DNA from: Oryzias latipes
Lineage: Eukaryota > Chordata > Actinopteri > Beloniformes > Adrianichthyidae
Assembly: GCF_002234675.1 (NCBI RefSeq)
Contig: NC_019867.2
Span: 29,687,166 to 29,751,165 of the forward strand
Reading direction: 5' to 3'
DNA length: 64,000 nucleotides
Positions 11,340 to 26,243 of this stretch are shown here, in pieces. Within the stretch, counting starts at the first letter, position 1. The number at the start of each line of letters is the position of its first letter. The notes beneath the pieces were generated by a model. That model saw nothing but the letters and a program-made list of their open reading frames with translations, made no database searches and had not been told where the DNA came from. A program made the translations under genes and the position numbers.

Positions 11340-12610
11340 AAGAACATCAAGAACCACAACAATCTCCTTGTCAGTGTGATTGCATTATGTTTTCTTTTCT
11401 AGTTTCACTTTCAGTTTGATTCACTTTTATATTCTGTCTGCTGGTCATGAGGGTTCAGCATTTTCATGCTGATGTGACTCAATGAGAAAATATCTGAACG
11501 TTTTGATCTGAAGGACCAACAGAACGCTAAAGGGACGATGTATTTTGAGGACACTGACACTTTGAATGATCATAGAACTTAGTTTTGGAGCAAAGATGAA
11601 CTGTTTTGGGAGACAGATGAGCTTCTGCTGCTGTTGTGCTGCAGTCATTTCGAGGAAAGACCAAAGATTTTTGAGAATATCCTTTCTGATAAGAGAAATG
11701 AGCCAAAGCCATTGAGAATGAATGTGTCCTTTTGGTGGTTCTGTTTATTTGAAGGAGACAAATTTGCTTTTGAAACAGAAGTTTACTGTTCTGGGAGAGA
11801 GAGGACATTTTGCTGCTGATCCAGATTCCTTTGCTGAACCATCTAGACTGTCTTGGCAAAAGCTCAGAGAGCTTTGGGAATGTGATTTCTGTTCCAAGAA
11901 ATAAGCCAAAGCGATAGAAAAACTGTAATTGCAACTGGTTTCATGCGTTTTCTAAGAAAGGTTAAGTAATCAGAATTTACATTGGTGGTAGGACACTGTG
12001 ACTTGTTTCTCTTTGTACCTAATGGATTGTTTCCAATCCTTCCTGGTGTTAAAGATTAACATCTGCAGACACCACATGGTCTGGTTGACGTATTTGGTGG
12101 ACCGGTTTATAACTTGAATAACTTGCACTACAGAAAAAAAAAACATCTCAAAAACATGTATTATCCAGAACATATTTAAATAAAAGGTATCAGATCCAGA
12201 GTTGTTATTCTGACCAATACAATGACAGACTAATAGCTGTTTATATCTCTATAGAAGTCTATGGAATTTTGACTTCTTAGAACCAGAGGGTACTTCCTGT
12301 TTAGAACACCAGGGGGGCGGAGTTACTCCGTCCAGTTCTCTTATAAACTCAGGGGAAAAATTAAAAAGTACAGCTCCTAGGCAATCACGACTGGATACCC
12401 ATTGTTCATATTAATGAGCCATTCAAAAGATTTGTTTCGTTCGTGAACATCACATCTCTATCAGCAGTGTCAGTGATCAGCAGCTGGGGCAGAGCGACTG
12501 TCAGAGACACACCAGATCTCACCTGCAACAGGTAAATGGCTGCGGATTTAACCATTGTGCTATTAGGCACTTTAACATTGGGAGTAGGGTCATCAGGGGT
12601 GCTCACACTT
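11340..12610. other. Unassigned sequence
   Basis: A 135-codon minus-strand frame (11527-11934) contains no recognised motif. A degenerate local repeat occurs (AAATGAGCCAAAGCCATTGA near 11696 and AAATAAGCCAAAGCGATAGA near 11900). Nothing else is supported. Confidence 0.4.
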
Positions 12611-12619
12611 TTTTGGCGT

Positions 12620-12620
12620 G

Positions 12621-12691
<71 letters not shown>
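12620..12691. repeat. (TA)n microsatellite
   Basis: A nearly uninterrupted TA repeat of about 70 bp. The alternating Tyr-Ile frames on both strands are artefacts of it. Confidence 0.97.
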
Positions 12692-12692
<1 letters not shown>

Positions 12693-12699
12693 ACTGCCA

Positions 12700-12895
12700 A
12701 ACAAAGGCTCCTAGCCTTGAGCAGCCGCCTAAAGAGGTACACAAGAGACAATGACGCCAGACGAATAAACAGGCTCTTCGCTACTCAGCCTGCGAAAGTG
12801 TACGCTCAGTGGCAGGGTAAAACAGCCGAGCAGACCCACAAAGGCTAGAAATTGAACAGTACTGGAAAGGTATATGGGAGAAAGAGACAGCACAT
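12700..12895 (+). mobile_element. LINE ORF relic resembling restriction-like-endonuclease elements
   Basis: The plus frame reads ARRINRLFATQPAKVYAQWQ, then with a frameshift EIEQYWKGIWEK. The Y-x-Q-W-Q-G and EQYWKxIWE motifs resemble a block found in ORFs of R2/R4-like LINEs annotated in animals. The family assignment is tentative; at most about 65 residues remain. Confidence 0.45.
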
Positions 12896-13420
12896 AACAT
12901 CTTCATTTTCTTCAATGATTTTTGATCTTCACTGGTGTCCATGGATTACGTGAAATCTTTCCACCTTTATCCAGCTTTGTTATGGTAGGGAGAACACGTC
13001 AATGGAAGGGTGGGGTCATCTAAGATAGCACACGGGTTAAGACACCTCAACTCATGTTTTTCCAATTAAATTTAAATACTTGGTGTGGCTTTCTGTGGTT
13101 AACTCAAGAGAAACATCAGTGATGCATTTTAGTTGGATTCCTTTTCTGCCTGAAACTTGTGTTTTCAGTTTCATTAACTCATCACTCCTAGGTCTTCATC
13201 CTGTTTTGTCTTCACTTCAACTTTCTTGTTTAAATGCAGGTATAATCTGATTATGGAGTAGTTGCATCTGAACTGTGGTGGAGCGTCTGCCTTTTAAATG
13301 GGTGTGGCTTCATGTTTCATAACTCTTAAGTCTCTCCCTCATTTACTGAAATTCCTCTGACTCGTTTCTCTGCATGCCTGCTTGTTCCTGGAGATGAGAG
13401 TTGGTGGTTTGATTCCTTTC
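12896..13420 (+). promoter_or_regulatory. Upstream region of the actin gene
   Basis: A TTTCAG acceptor ends at 13422, two bases before the actin ATG, so a non-coding first exon should lie upstream, as in other vertebrate actin genes. It could not be placed. CCTTTTAAATGG near 13290 resembles a serum-response CArG box but has eight rather than six A/T bases, so its role is a guess. Confidence 0.35.
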
Positions 13421-13424
13421 AGAC

Positions 13425-16115
<2,691 letters not shown>

Positions 16116-16342
16116 AAGACCTGCCCTGGCAGTGATTAGGCTTCAGTTGATCTCTTCCAGACTTCTGCTTCATCTTGAACAGAATTAAAGATGTCCAACA
16201 AGATGAACTTTACTCAACAGCCTGAATTGAAGATCCAACAGTCTGGTTTGAGAGGAGCTGAAAATTTCAGGGTTTGCCTCCATCTTCTATGTTCTGTACA
16301 GGAACACTCTCTGTCATCTCAAAACTGGTTGCAGTTGTGGAA

Positions 16343-16348
16343 AATAAA
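16343..16348 (+). terminator. Candidate actin polyadenylation signal
   Basis: AATAAA lies 228 bases after the actin stop codon. It is the first canonical signal in the 3' flank. Confidence 0.55.
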
Positions 16349-16461
16349 TAGTTCTTGGTTAAACAGTGTTGATCTTTCATTTACAGCTGCAGGTTTATGC
16401 TTGTCTTTGCTCTCTGGAGGAAAAACTTGGAGTTTAGATCAGAGTTCTTCATTACATTGAG

Positions 16462-16560
16462 GATGCTCCACCTCCATCCGCCCCTCTCCTTTGCATCCTC
16501 CTCACTCACACCATCCATCCTCATGTTCTTCCATTCACTACTTATTTGGTTTTCCTCTAT
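16462..16560 (+). repeat. Duplicate of actin intron-4 segment
   Basis: Partner of 14222-14320, in the same orientation, ending where a GC-rich retroposon piece begins. No actin exon follows it. Confidence 0.7.
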
Positions 16561-16569
16561 ATCTATATT

Positions 16570-17015
16570 GTAGCTCCATGTGGTGAACCTAGCAGGAGCA
16601 GACCTGCACAGCACAGGTAGAATCAGGGGGACGCCACGGGGGACCCCAAAGCCAGAGAGCAGGGAGGCATGGGGGGACCAGCCCAACCAGGAAAGCAGCC
16701 CCCCCACCACGCTGGGAGGGCCCGACGTGACCCAGAAGAGCCCCCACAGCCCCAGACGAGCACCTCACCACCACCCAGGAGTTCTGGGCATCCCCCCACC
16801 CCAACCCCTGGTATGAGGCAGGGCCCCCCAAGGGGAGACCGCCCTGCGCTCCAGGCAGCCACCCATCTGGCCCACGGTTGGTCCAAGAAGGACCATGGCA
16901 GGGGCCAGCCACCCTCAGCCCAGGAGGAGGTGTGTGCATGTATTTGTGTTTGTGTTGGAGTGTATATTTGGAGGGGTAAAGGGCGTGTGTACTAAGGGGG
17001 TGCAGTTAAAATTAG
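16570..17015 (-). mobile_element. GC-rich retroposon fragment
   Basis: Collinear with about 3230-3990 (for example CCAGACGAGCACC and CCACCCAGGAGTTC stretches, ending in GTGTACTAAGGGGGTGCAGT). It lacks the poly-A end. The 17016-17260 stretch that follows has nothing recognisable. Confidence 0.7.
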
Positions 17016-17262
17016 AATCAAAATCTTTACTTCCTGCTTCATCACCACAGTCTTCATCTGCAGACGTGGTTTTAATCTGGAGCTCCGTTCTTCCCTCACC
17101 TCTAAACTCAATCTCAACATTTCTGCTCTCTATTGATGGACGTTATCCAGATGGTTGAATCCTCATCACCATAGTCATTGATAAAAGTACAGAAGTTTTG
17201 TCTTTGCAGTTGATTTTGTGTGAAATGTTTTTGTTCTTCTTAAATTCATTTCACTCTAGATT

Positions 17263-17775
17263 TTGAGTTTGACAGCTCTTGTTAAATCCTGTCTCCTTTC
17301 TCTTCTGCCATCAATAAACTACATTATTCACTCCTCTCTTATATGCATTACTGTTCCACATTCTCTCAAAGTTGCCTCTTTTACTCCAGTTCTAGAAAAA
17401 CCTGGTCTTAATCCAAACAGCTTTGGTAATCTTTACCCTATCTCTAATTTGCCTTTTATTTCCAAAATTCTTGAAAAAACTGTCCATATTCAGCTCCGTG
17501 CTCATCTTTCCACTATCAATATCTACCAACAGTTTCAAGCAGGTTTCCGCCCACTCCATAGCACAGAAACAGCACTTTTAAAAATCACAAATGACCTCCT
17601 CCTAGCTTCTGGCTCTGGTTTACTGTTCATTCTCCTTTTTCTTGATTTAACTGCTGCTTTTGACACCATTTCCCACAATATTCTTATTCACAAACTTCAA
17701 TCTATTGGCATTTCCCACACTCATCTGCCCTTGTTTTCCTCCTATCTATCAGGTCGCAGGTCTATCAGGGTTGTT
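17263..17775 (+). mobile_element. L2-like LINE, 5' half of a split copy
   Basis: The frame holds reverse-transcriptase blocks: [36 protein letters not shown], and FLDLTAAFDTISHNILIHKL, including the first catalytic aspartate. It stops near SYLSGRRSI. The matching continuation ([12 protein letters not shown]-like block onward) appears at 20745, so about 3 kb of other elements was inserted between. Confidence 0.85.
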
Positions 17776-18500
17776 GACACCTTGAAGGACTTTGAGAAGT
17801 GTTTGATCACGGACGTCTGAACCAACATGCAGTAATAAATCAAAGAGCCAAATAATTTCAAGAAATATGATGCCTGGATTCATCACTTTCTCCAAAAGTC
17901 TGAAGGACCCTGATTCTCAGCAAAGTTCTGACCGGCAGACAACTTGACCTCGTCGCTGATATCATCTGAAGAAGGATATGGACCTTGATCTAATGTCTGC
18001 AGACATAACATCGAAGAGAACTATAAACTCTGTTTAAAACCAGAAGAACGGCTGTTAATCAGCAGAAGAAGGAATACCAACCTTGGTCATTCTACAGACT
18101 ATAGACCCTTTTTATTTCCCTTACAGCATTACTTTACATATATTTTGGATACTTCGTTGCCATGTTGATTTCTAAAAGTAATTTTTTACAAAATAATTTA
18201 AGTAATTTTCTTTGTCATATGCTTTATTGATACTTCAAGATTCTTAATCATGTCTGATAAAAAATAGGAATCGGATATTGATAAATCATGTAATAAAATG
18301 GTTACAGTAGAACAGGGGTGGGATTATATAAATTCGCTTCCGTCCACTCCCTTTCAAGCAATATTTATTAATATGTCTAGTTATCCTAAGTTTGATTAGT
18401 TATTGTATGAATGTATAACTGGTGATTGTATAGTTTTTGTTTATTATTTCTATTTGATGGCTTGAAATAAACCATTTCAAATCAAATCAAATCGAATTTA
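17776..18500 (+). mobile_element. Non-coding retroposon 3' end inside the split LINE
   Basis: It ends with GAAATAAACCATTTCAAATC and short AATCA tandem repeats, a LINE-type tail. The AGGGGTGGGATTATATAAAT stretch near 18314 recurs in modified form at about 40549. No coding content. Interpretation as the 3' UTR of an L1/Swimmer-like LINE is inference. Confidence 0.5.
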
Positions 18501-20745
18501 TCCAGATTAAATCTCAAACACCTTCCCAAAGAGCGGTTCAAAGAAGTTCAAAGACTTCAATAAGTCCTCCATGCCATCATCTAATGCTGCATGTGAGGAC
18601 TTCCCAGACCACTTCCTGGGTTAAATCCATGCTATAAGATCAAACATTTAATCTATGCAATACACTGATCTTAACAGACCACCAGCATTGTTTTTACCTG
18701 AAGAAACACTGGGGAGTTTTGTCCTGGTTGATGCGGAGATCCTTGGTCGAGTTGTATCCCAAGTAAACATTACAACCTGCCTTTTAGATCCCATTCCCAC
18801 TTCACTTTTTAAAACATTTTATGGATTCTTTGAGTCAGAGCTTTTAAACATAGTTAACTGCTCTCTTCAGACGGGGGTCTGCCTGTCCCCTCTGCCTGTA
18901 AGACGGCGATGGTGAGGCCCCTTCTGAAGAAGAGTCAATTAGATCCAACTTACCATACATACAGTACAGAGACGGCTCTTTTAAAGATCGTTAATGATCT
19001 TAGATTAAACTACGACTCACAGAAACTTTCTGTTCTGGTGCTGCTGGATCTTAGTGCCACTTTTGATACAGTAGATCACCAGATTTTATTAGACAGACTT
19101 AGGAGTCTGGTGGGCCTCTCTGGAAATGTTCTTAAGTGGTTTTACTCTTACCTTACAGGGTGACACTTTTATGTAAGTATGGATACGTGCTCTTCAGGAA
19201 TCGGTGAAATAAGTTGTGGGGTTCCCCAAGGGTCGATATTAGGGCCAATACTGTTTAATTTATATATGTTGCCTCTTGGGGAGCTCATCAGGAAACACGG
19301 CGTTGACTTTCACAGCTATGCTGATGATACACAGCTTTACATCGCCGTGTCTCCTGATGACCTTGAACCGGTTAACACTCTTTTAAACTGTATTTTAGAT
19401 ATAAAGTCATGGATGGCAGAACATATCTTACAGCTCAACCAGGACAAAACTGAAGTTCTAATCATCGGTTCTGAAGACAAGAGAGAGTTGATTTTACCAC
19501 ATCTTCATAATTTTAAACCTTTTCAATGTGTGAGAAACCTGGACGTACTTTTTGACTCTGAGCTAAATTTTATCCCACACATTAAAAATGTCGTTAAGAC
19601 AGGATTTTATCATCTCAAAAATATTGCCAGAGTCCGCCTGTTCCTCTCTCTTGCCAGCACAGAGGTGCTGATGCTTTTATTTTCAGTCATTAAGATTATT
19701 GTAATGCCCTGCTCTCTGGTTTACCCAAAAAGTCTATTTCAAATCTACAGCTATTGCAGAACTCAGCGGCATAAGTTCTGACGAGGACCAGAGGGCGGGA
19801 ACACATTACACCGGTTTTAAAATCGGTTCCCTGTGCGTTTTGGGATTTGATTTTAAAATTCTTTTAATGGTTTTTAAATGTTTTTATGGTCTTGGGCCTT
19901 CTTATTTAAATGCTATTATTTTAAAATATGAACCCTCGCGGACCCTGAGGTCCTCCGGTGCTGGCCTCTTAGTTGTTCCTAAAGTGAGGACCAAAACTTA
20001 TGGTGAGGCTTCGTTCTGCCATTACGGTCCTCGCCTGTGGAACGGCCTGCTGGAGAACCTCAGGGCCGCAGAGACTGTAGAGGTTTTTAAGAAGAGGCTC
20101 AAGATCCACCTTTTTAATTTAGCTTTTAGTTGATTTTAACTGCTAATTTATTCTATTAGTTTTATTATAGGCTATTTTATGTTTTTAATTTCATTTTATG
20201 CGTCTTATTCTCAATTTTATGTTTTTATATACATCTTATGTCTTTAATTTTAGTATCTTATCATGATTTTAGCCCCAGTGTTTCTTGTGGGGATCTTTTC
20301 CTCCAGGGCTTGCCGGCTTGGTCAGCGGTTGTTGCTGCAGTTGTCGCCCTTGCTGGGGCGGCTGGGGTCTAATTTTGCAGCTTCAAGGCTGTGAAGTGGA
20401 CCCCGGTGTTGTCCCAGTTTGGGTGGGCGCTTTGGCGAAGCTCCAATGGCCAGGCTGGCTACTGGTATGAAAGGATTCCCAAATACTGTGGCTCACAGCA
20501 GAGCCAAGCCTTACTTGTTTGTTTGGTTGGTTATTTATTGATTTAAAGTTACATAGTCATTATTCTTTGTACGTGGGGGCCATGGGTCATGTGTTTTAAT
20601 GGAGGGGAGTGGGAAGGGTGAAGGGTGGGTTGGGTTTTTACTGTAATATTGTGTGTTTTCTGTTTTTAATGTTAACGCGCTTCGAGCTGCACAAATGCAT
20701 GAGAAGCGCTATTTTATAAATAAAGTTTGATTTGATTTGATTTGA
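18501..20745 (+). mobile_element. CR1/L2-superfamily LINE, 5'-truncated and frameshifted
   Basis: Frames at 18655-18915, 18909-19163, 19179-19781 and 19840-20133 together give an RT: STETALLKIVNDL, LLDLSATFDTVDHQILL, GVPQGSILGPILFNLYMLPL and [14 protein letters not shown] (YADD active site), then the C-terminal block ending KKRLKIHLFNLAFS. The region holding the NYRPIS block is deleted near 18945, and several frameshifts occur. It ends with AATAAAGTTTGATTTGATTT repeats at about 20718-20745, where the host LINE resumes. Closely related to 27581-30540. Confidence 0.85.
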
Positions 20746-21735
20746 TTCCCCCTCTCTGCTGGTATTCCCCAGGGCTCTGTCCTAGGACCCCTTCTCTTCA
20801 TCATTTACATCCTCCCTCTTGGTTCAAAACTGAAGCCCTCCTTGTTGGAACTTCATCTACTATTTCCAAATCCAATAGCTTCTCCATCTCTATCAACGAT
20901 TTCTCTGTCCTTCCTTCCCTTCAGGTAAAGAGTCTGGGTTTCATCCTCGACAGCACACTTTCTTTCCAATCTCATATTAACAACATCAGCCGTTCTGCTT
21001 AGTTTCATCTCTGCAATATTTCTCGTCTCCGCCCTTTTCTCACTTCGCATCCAACTGCTGTACTTGTTCATAGGCTTGTCACTTCTCAAATCAATTACTG
21101 TAATTCCCTCCTGTTTGGTTTGCCCAATAAATCTCTCAAGAAACTGCAGCTCCCCAAAATTCTGCAGCCCGCATCATCACCAGGATTCTGTTATCACACC
21201 AGTTCTCCAAAACTTACACTGGCTTCCCATAAAACAAAGGATTAGTTTCAAGATTCTCCTCATAACCTTCAAATCACTCCATAACCTGGCTCCACCCTAC
21301 ATTTATGATCTTCTTCACATCTCCATTCTCTTTCCGCTCCTCTTCCTCTCTCCGGCTCCATGTCCCACCGGCCCGTCTTGTCACCATGGGGGGCAGAGCT
21401 TTCAGTTGCTCCGCCCCCCAGCTATGGAATTCTCTTACTCCCGATCTACACTATACTGACTCTCTACCACAGTTCAAAGCTTATCTCTTCAAACAATCAT
21501 ACAGTTAATCTATTCAGTTAACACAATTTCATTTTGTCTGTTTTTTTCTATCATGTTATTATTATGTCTTACTGTATTGATGTTTTATTCTGAGATGTAT
21601 GTTTATTCCAGTTTTATTATGTTAATTTCTTCTTAAGATTTTTTTCTGGGTTTTTCTTATTTTAACCTTGTACAGTGATCTTGGGTGACCTGAAAGGCCC
21701 TGAAATAAAATGTATCATTATTATCATAAATATCA
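20745..21735 (+). mobile_element. L2-like LINE, 3' half of the split copy
   Basis: Resumes with the [16 protein letters not shown]-type block (in shifting frames) and continues through SLGFILDSTLSFQSHIN and LHWLPIKQRISFKILLITFK to a C-terminal WNSLTPDLHYTDSLPQFKAY. It ends with CTGAAATAAAATGTATCATT and ATTATTATC repeats. The YADD region is unreadable. It pairs with 17263-17775. Confidence 0.8.
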
Positions 21736-23690
21736 CTGTATAAAAATCTTATTTTGGGTCAAAAAAAGTTTTCCTTTTCAAACCTTATTTGTGTTTTTCT
21801 CCAGTTTGAAGGCTGGGCCCGAACAAGCTGAAAACAATTACACGCAAAAATTGAACAATCAGAAAATAGGTTTGTCAATTTTGATGATCTGAGCTTCAAC
21901 AGGTGAAGATTTTTCTCCTACTGCATCTGGTTATTGAGCTTCAAGACGAAAGACACATTTGCACACAAAGTGGATCAGAACAGATTTTTTCTGCACATGT
22001 GAATATTGTATACAATAGATGTATTGACATCACAAATAATAGGTTTATAGATATGTTAAATTATTAATAAATTCATTAAAAAAGGCCATTATATTGGTTT
22101 TGATGCTAAATTCAGACTTTTATTTAAACACACTATAGTGTGTGTAAAACAGATTCAAGTGATACTCACAAAAGAAACTCATCTTCAGGTCGAGAAAGAC
22201 TGAGTTTTTTCTGCAGGCGAAACCAAAATCAGAGTCATGAAAGAGATAAAGCTTGACTCTTGGGATGGGGGGGGGGCAGACCAAAGCATCATTCAAACCA
22301 TGACAGTCAGTGTTTTTGCTAAACTTCTTCAGAGTTTCAGGGATTTTTGTCTCCAAACTTTTCTGCAGTCCATCATTAAAATCCATCTGAATAAACAGAA
22401 ATACTTTTCCTTTTTATTCAAATCTTAAAGATATCAGAGAAACTAATCCCACTGTTTGGATTTTCTGAAATGATTTTACACAGAAGGATGGAAATCAGGT
22501 TGTTGTTTTAGCAGAATTTTATTTGAATGGAAGAAGGGTTCAGATTAGGATTTGTTTCTTTGAGTGCAAATCACAAAGAGCTCAACATGGAAAGTGATTA
22601 CGCCAAAATGACTCCACACTCTTTTCCTTCTCCTGTTTGTCTTGTGGCTCGGATTCCTGCAGACAGACTCAGCTGAGGTCACGGCTGAGACGTTTACATC
22701 GTCATTTTCATCCCTTTATTGTTGTTTTGTCCAAATGATGCTAATAACCATAAAAAAAAGATGTTGTTATTAAAATACTCAACAGGAATCATTATGACTT
22801 TTTTTCCCATCCTTTTATTTTTTGAGTGATTTGTTTGCATTTGGTCAAACAACATTCTGTGACTGAGTTTTGTCTAAATTATTTTTTAACATAGAGTTAA
22901 CTAGGATTGGTGTTTTTTAAATTCACAAGAAATTAGTTGAATGTTATAAAATCCCACCTTTGATCCAAAAACAATTTTTTTTAATATTATTTTTCTTTTT
23001 GCTGTGATGTTAAATTTTCAGAAATTAACAATATTTAAATAACTATTTGTTTCCAAAAGTTTATTAAAAAACTAAACCAAAATATATTTTAAGTTTAAAA
23101 AAACAAATCAACTTTCTAAAGTTTACACTTTGCATTCTATTCCAATACAAAATCTGCAGTTTATTATTTAGTATATCATCAGATAAAGGTTTAAACATCC
23201 AATCATTATCATTTCCATTAACTTGGTGGGTTTGATGTTTTTTCTCCATGTTAGCGATGACACAGTCATAGGGTAAAATATAAAATCTAGATTACAGCAT
23301 CAGAGTCAGACTCTCTTATCATAAATGAACTAAAACTCACATCTACAATCCAGGATCATGAGAGAAATGAGAAACTTTCCCTCCAGTTTACTCACCTGCT
23401 GCAGCTTCTCTTCTTCCTTAAGTTTGGTTTCTGTTTTCCAGGGTTTCTACTGCCGAACAGCCTTTATTCTCCACTCAGGTATTTTCAGGAAGTGAGTCTG
23501 TTTCTGAAACTGCCCTGGATATATTCTGACTCCCATGTAAGGAAGAAAACTCCAAGGATTCAAATGAATGCAAAAACAAAACACTTTACTGTATACAGAC
23601 TGCATGACTGACTGAACAAACTAAAAGACAACAGGAAACTAAACTGAAGCTCCAGATATGCAGGAAGCTGCATCTCTTAGACAATTGTAA
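21736..23690. other. Unassigned A/T-rich region
   Basis: No recognised gene. One possible minus-strand exon follows the acceptor-like TTTATTCAG at about 22386 and is open for about 80 codons (DFNDGLQKSLETKIPETL), but no family was recognised and no donor was fixed. The stretch at 23450-23690 may include the 3' LTR of Gypsy element 1, but I could not define its ends. Confidence 0.35.
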
Positions 23691-25604
23691 CCATTTTACT
23701 GGTTTGAATCAAAAATTTGGGTTAAAAAACCCCCAGAATAACAGTGAAAGTTGAGCTGTGAGAGAGCGACCTCCTGTGGTGAAAGAGGGAAACACAGGAG
23801 AACAGAAAACTGCTTTAGAGAGGAAGAAAGCGAAAAGTCCTCGTGTGCAGAAATCACAGTACCTTGAGCTCTTGCATCTGCGATCCAGACCTCTTGCCCA
23901 GGAACCAGTGGTTCAAGGTTTCTGACTTTGTGTCGCTTGTCAAAGGTTCTTGCATCTCTCCACCTCTTCTCCCTTTCTTTGGCTCCCAAGGGCAGGAACA
24001 GTAGTGCGAAGTCGACGCCCCATTAACATCTCAGCTGGACTGTAGCCATTTTGTAGAGGTGTTGCTCTGTATGCAAGCAAAGCACGGTACGGATCAGATG
24101 ACTTTTTCAGCAGTCTCTTAACAGTCTGTACAGCGCGTTCGGCCTCTCCATTACTTTGTGGAAACCTTGGGCTGCTTGTTACATGCTGCGAAAGCCTGAA
24201 AATGGCTACCTGAGAACTGCGGCCTGTTATCTGTCAGAAGAACCTGAGGAATGCCATGACGTGCAAAAATCGACTTCCGGTGCACCACCACATCCATGGA
24301 CCGTGTATATGAGAGCTGTGCAATTTCCACAAAATGGGAAAAATAATCCACAACGAGCAGATATTCTTTGCTGTCCAGTGTGAACAGGTCAGCTCCTAGT
24401 CTTTGCCAAGCCCTGTCCGGCATCTGACTTGGCATCAGTGTCTCTTTAACATTTTTTTTTCTCCTGGATGCACGTTCTGCATCTTAACACCATGTTACTT
24501 AACTGATTACTGAGCCCCGGCCGCCATACTGTTTGTTTGGCCCTTTCCCTGCACTTTGTCACGTCCATGTGTCCTTCATGCAATTTTTCTAACACATCAT
24601 TACGCAAGGCGGATGGGATGACCAGCCTTGTGCCCCGCAGCAGCAGTCCATCGTGCACCGTCAGTACCGCTCTTTCAGCCCAGTACTGTTTGAACACCCC
24701 CTTCAGTCTGCAGTCCGGCCACCCATCTCTGCAGAACTCCATCAGCGCAGCGCATGCACTGTCTGCTTTCAGATGATCACGAAGGTTGCTCAGATAGTCT
24801 CCACTGACAGGTAGGTTGCTGATGACAGAGTCCACATGCACCTGTGTGTGCTCCTGATCCTCTGAGGGGGGCGCGTGACAGGGTGTCTGCAGTCCATAAG
24901 TTTTTACCAGCAACATGCGTGATTTTGTAGTTGTAGCGCATGACCCTCATTCTAAATCTTTGGATCCTAGGTGGAAGGTCATCTAGCGCAGTGGTACCCA
25001 ACCACCGGGCCACGGCCCGGTACCGGTCCGCGGGACACTTGGCACCAGGACGCACATAAAGAAAAAATAATTTCCATTTTATTGTTGTTTTCGAAAAAAA
25101 CGTTTTATTTTGAAAAGTGACAGAATTCTCTCTGTTACATCCGTAACACTTAATGCACGTCAAAGTCGCGACACCAAACATTACGTGATACACCAATGAG
25201 TTATATCACTAGAGGAGACACGCCCGCTTTAGAAGCCTGGCCGACGGTGGCGGAGCGCGACGCCATCTTGGTGAGGTCGACGAGGCCCACATGACAATGG
25301 ATTTCTATTGCTTTTAGTGGTGTCTAAGTACCTTTTATATGCTATTTATATATATATATATGTACATATATGTAAATATATTATATTTATATATATAATA
25401 TATATATATAGATACATCATTTGTTGTTGTTAAAGAAGAGAAACGGTCAGCCTTAAAAGCTCAAACTTTAATGGAAATGCATTGTTGCAGGACTTACGAA
25501 GAAAAAATAATTTCAAAGAATTTTAAGAACAATTTCTAAACATTTAGAAGTTTTAGACCTCTTTGACATGTAATTTAAATTATTCAGAAAAACCCAACAA
25601 TAAG

Positions 25605-25606
25605 TC

Positions 25607-25649
<43 letters not shown>

Positions 25650-25889
25650 CAATAGTAAGTCAGTACATAAAAAAATAATAACAATAAATAAATAATTAGT
25701 CAATAAATAATAAAAACTAAGTCTATTAATGATAATAATAATAATAATATTAATAATAATAATAATAATAATAATAAATCAATAGTAAGTCAGTACAAAA
25801 AATAAATAGTAACAATAAATAAATAATAATTCAATAAATAATAAAAAATAATTCTATTATTAATAATAATAATAATAATAATAATAATG

Positions 25890-25955
<66 letters not shown>
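25605..25955. repeat. (TAA)n microsatellite cluster
   Basis: Three TAA tracts (about 25605-25650, 25728-25780 and 25857-25955) separated by copies of an AATCAATAGTAAGTCAGTAC unit, so the spacer itself is duplicated. The poly-Ile minus-strand frame here is an artefact. Confidence 0.95.
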
Positions 25956-26035
25956 TAAATATTCAAAAGAAGTCCAAAAGTCAACAATAGATTTACCCTA
26001 AAAAAGCAACAACAACAAAGAAAAACAATAGATTT

Positions 26036-26243
26036 CTACAGATTCATGTGAGTGATCAGTTTGTGTAACACAGACGTTATGGTTTCAGGTTTCAAGCAAA
26101 CATCTGGCCTCTCATCTAAATGTGTTTCCACAAAATGTTTTGAGCCAGACTGTATTACTAGTTGGTACCACAGTGATCCATCTGGGTTAGTTCTTTTAAT
26201 AGCTAAGATCCACTTTTTCCTTAAGTCTGAATCCATTGGAAAC
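26036..26243 (-). pseudogene. THAP-domain exon carried by the hAT element
   Basis: Minus strand, following the acceptor TTTTTTGCAG, the exon reads [17 protein letters not shown] and then [10 protein letters not shown], ending in TAG at 26036-26038. This is the second half of a C2CH THAP zinc finger: FP box, conserved tryptophan, and the SKHF motif. The expected cysteine of the C-S-x-H-F motif is glycine, so zinc binding is lost. The first half with the C-x-C pair was not found upstream. THAP domains occur in P-element-type transposases and many host proteins; origin here is open. Confidence 0.65.

Noticed and set aside
12406-12848. Tyr-Ile-rich frames on both strands
   Set aside because: Artefacts of the TA microsatellite.
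13285-13302. CArG box for the actin promoter
   Set aside because: CCTTTTAAATGG has eight A/T bases between CC and GG rather than six, and the transcription start is not placed.
22120-22400. Exon-like minus-strand frame after TTTATTCAG
   Set aside because: No family recognised and no donor or conserved partner; kept only as a note in the unassigned region.
25790-25987. Poly-isoleucine frame
   Set aside because: Translation of the TAA microsatellite.
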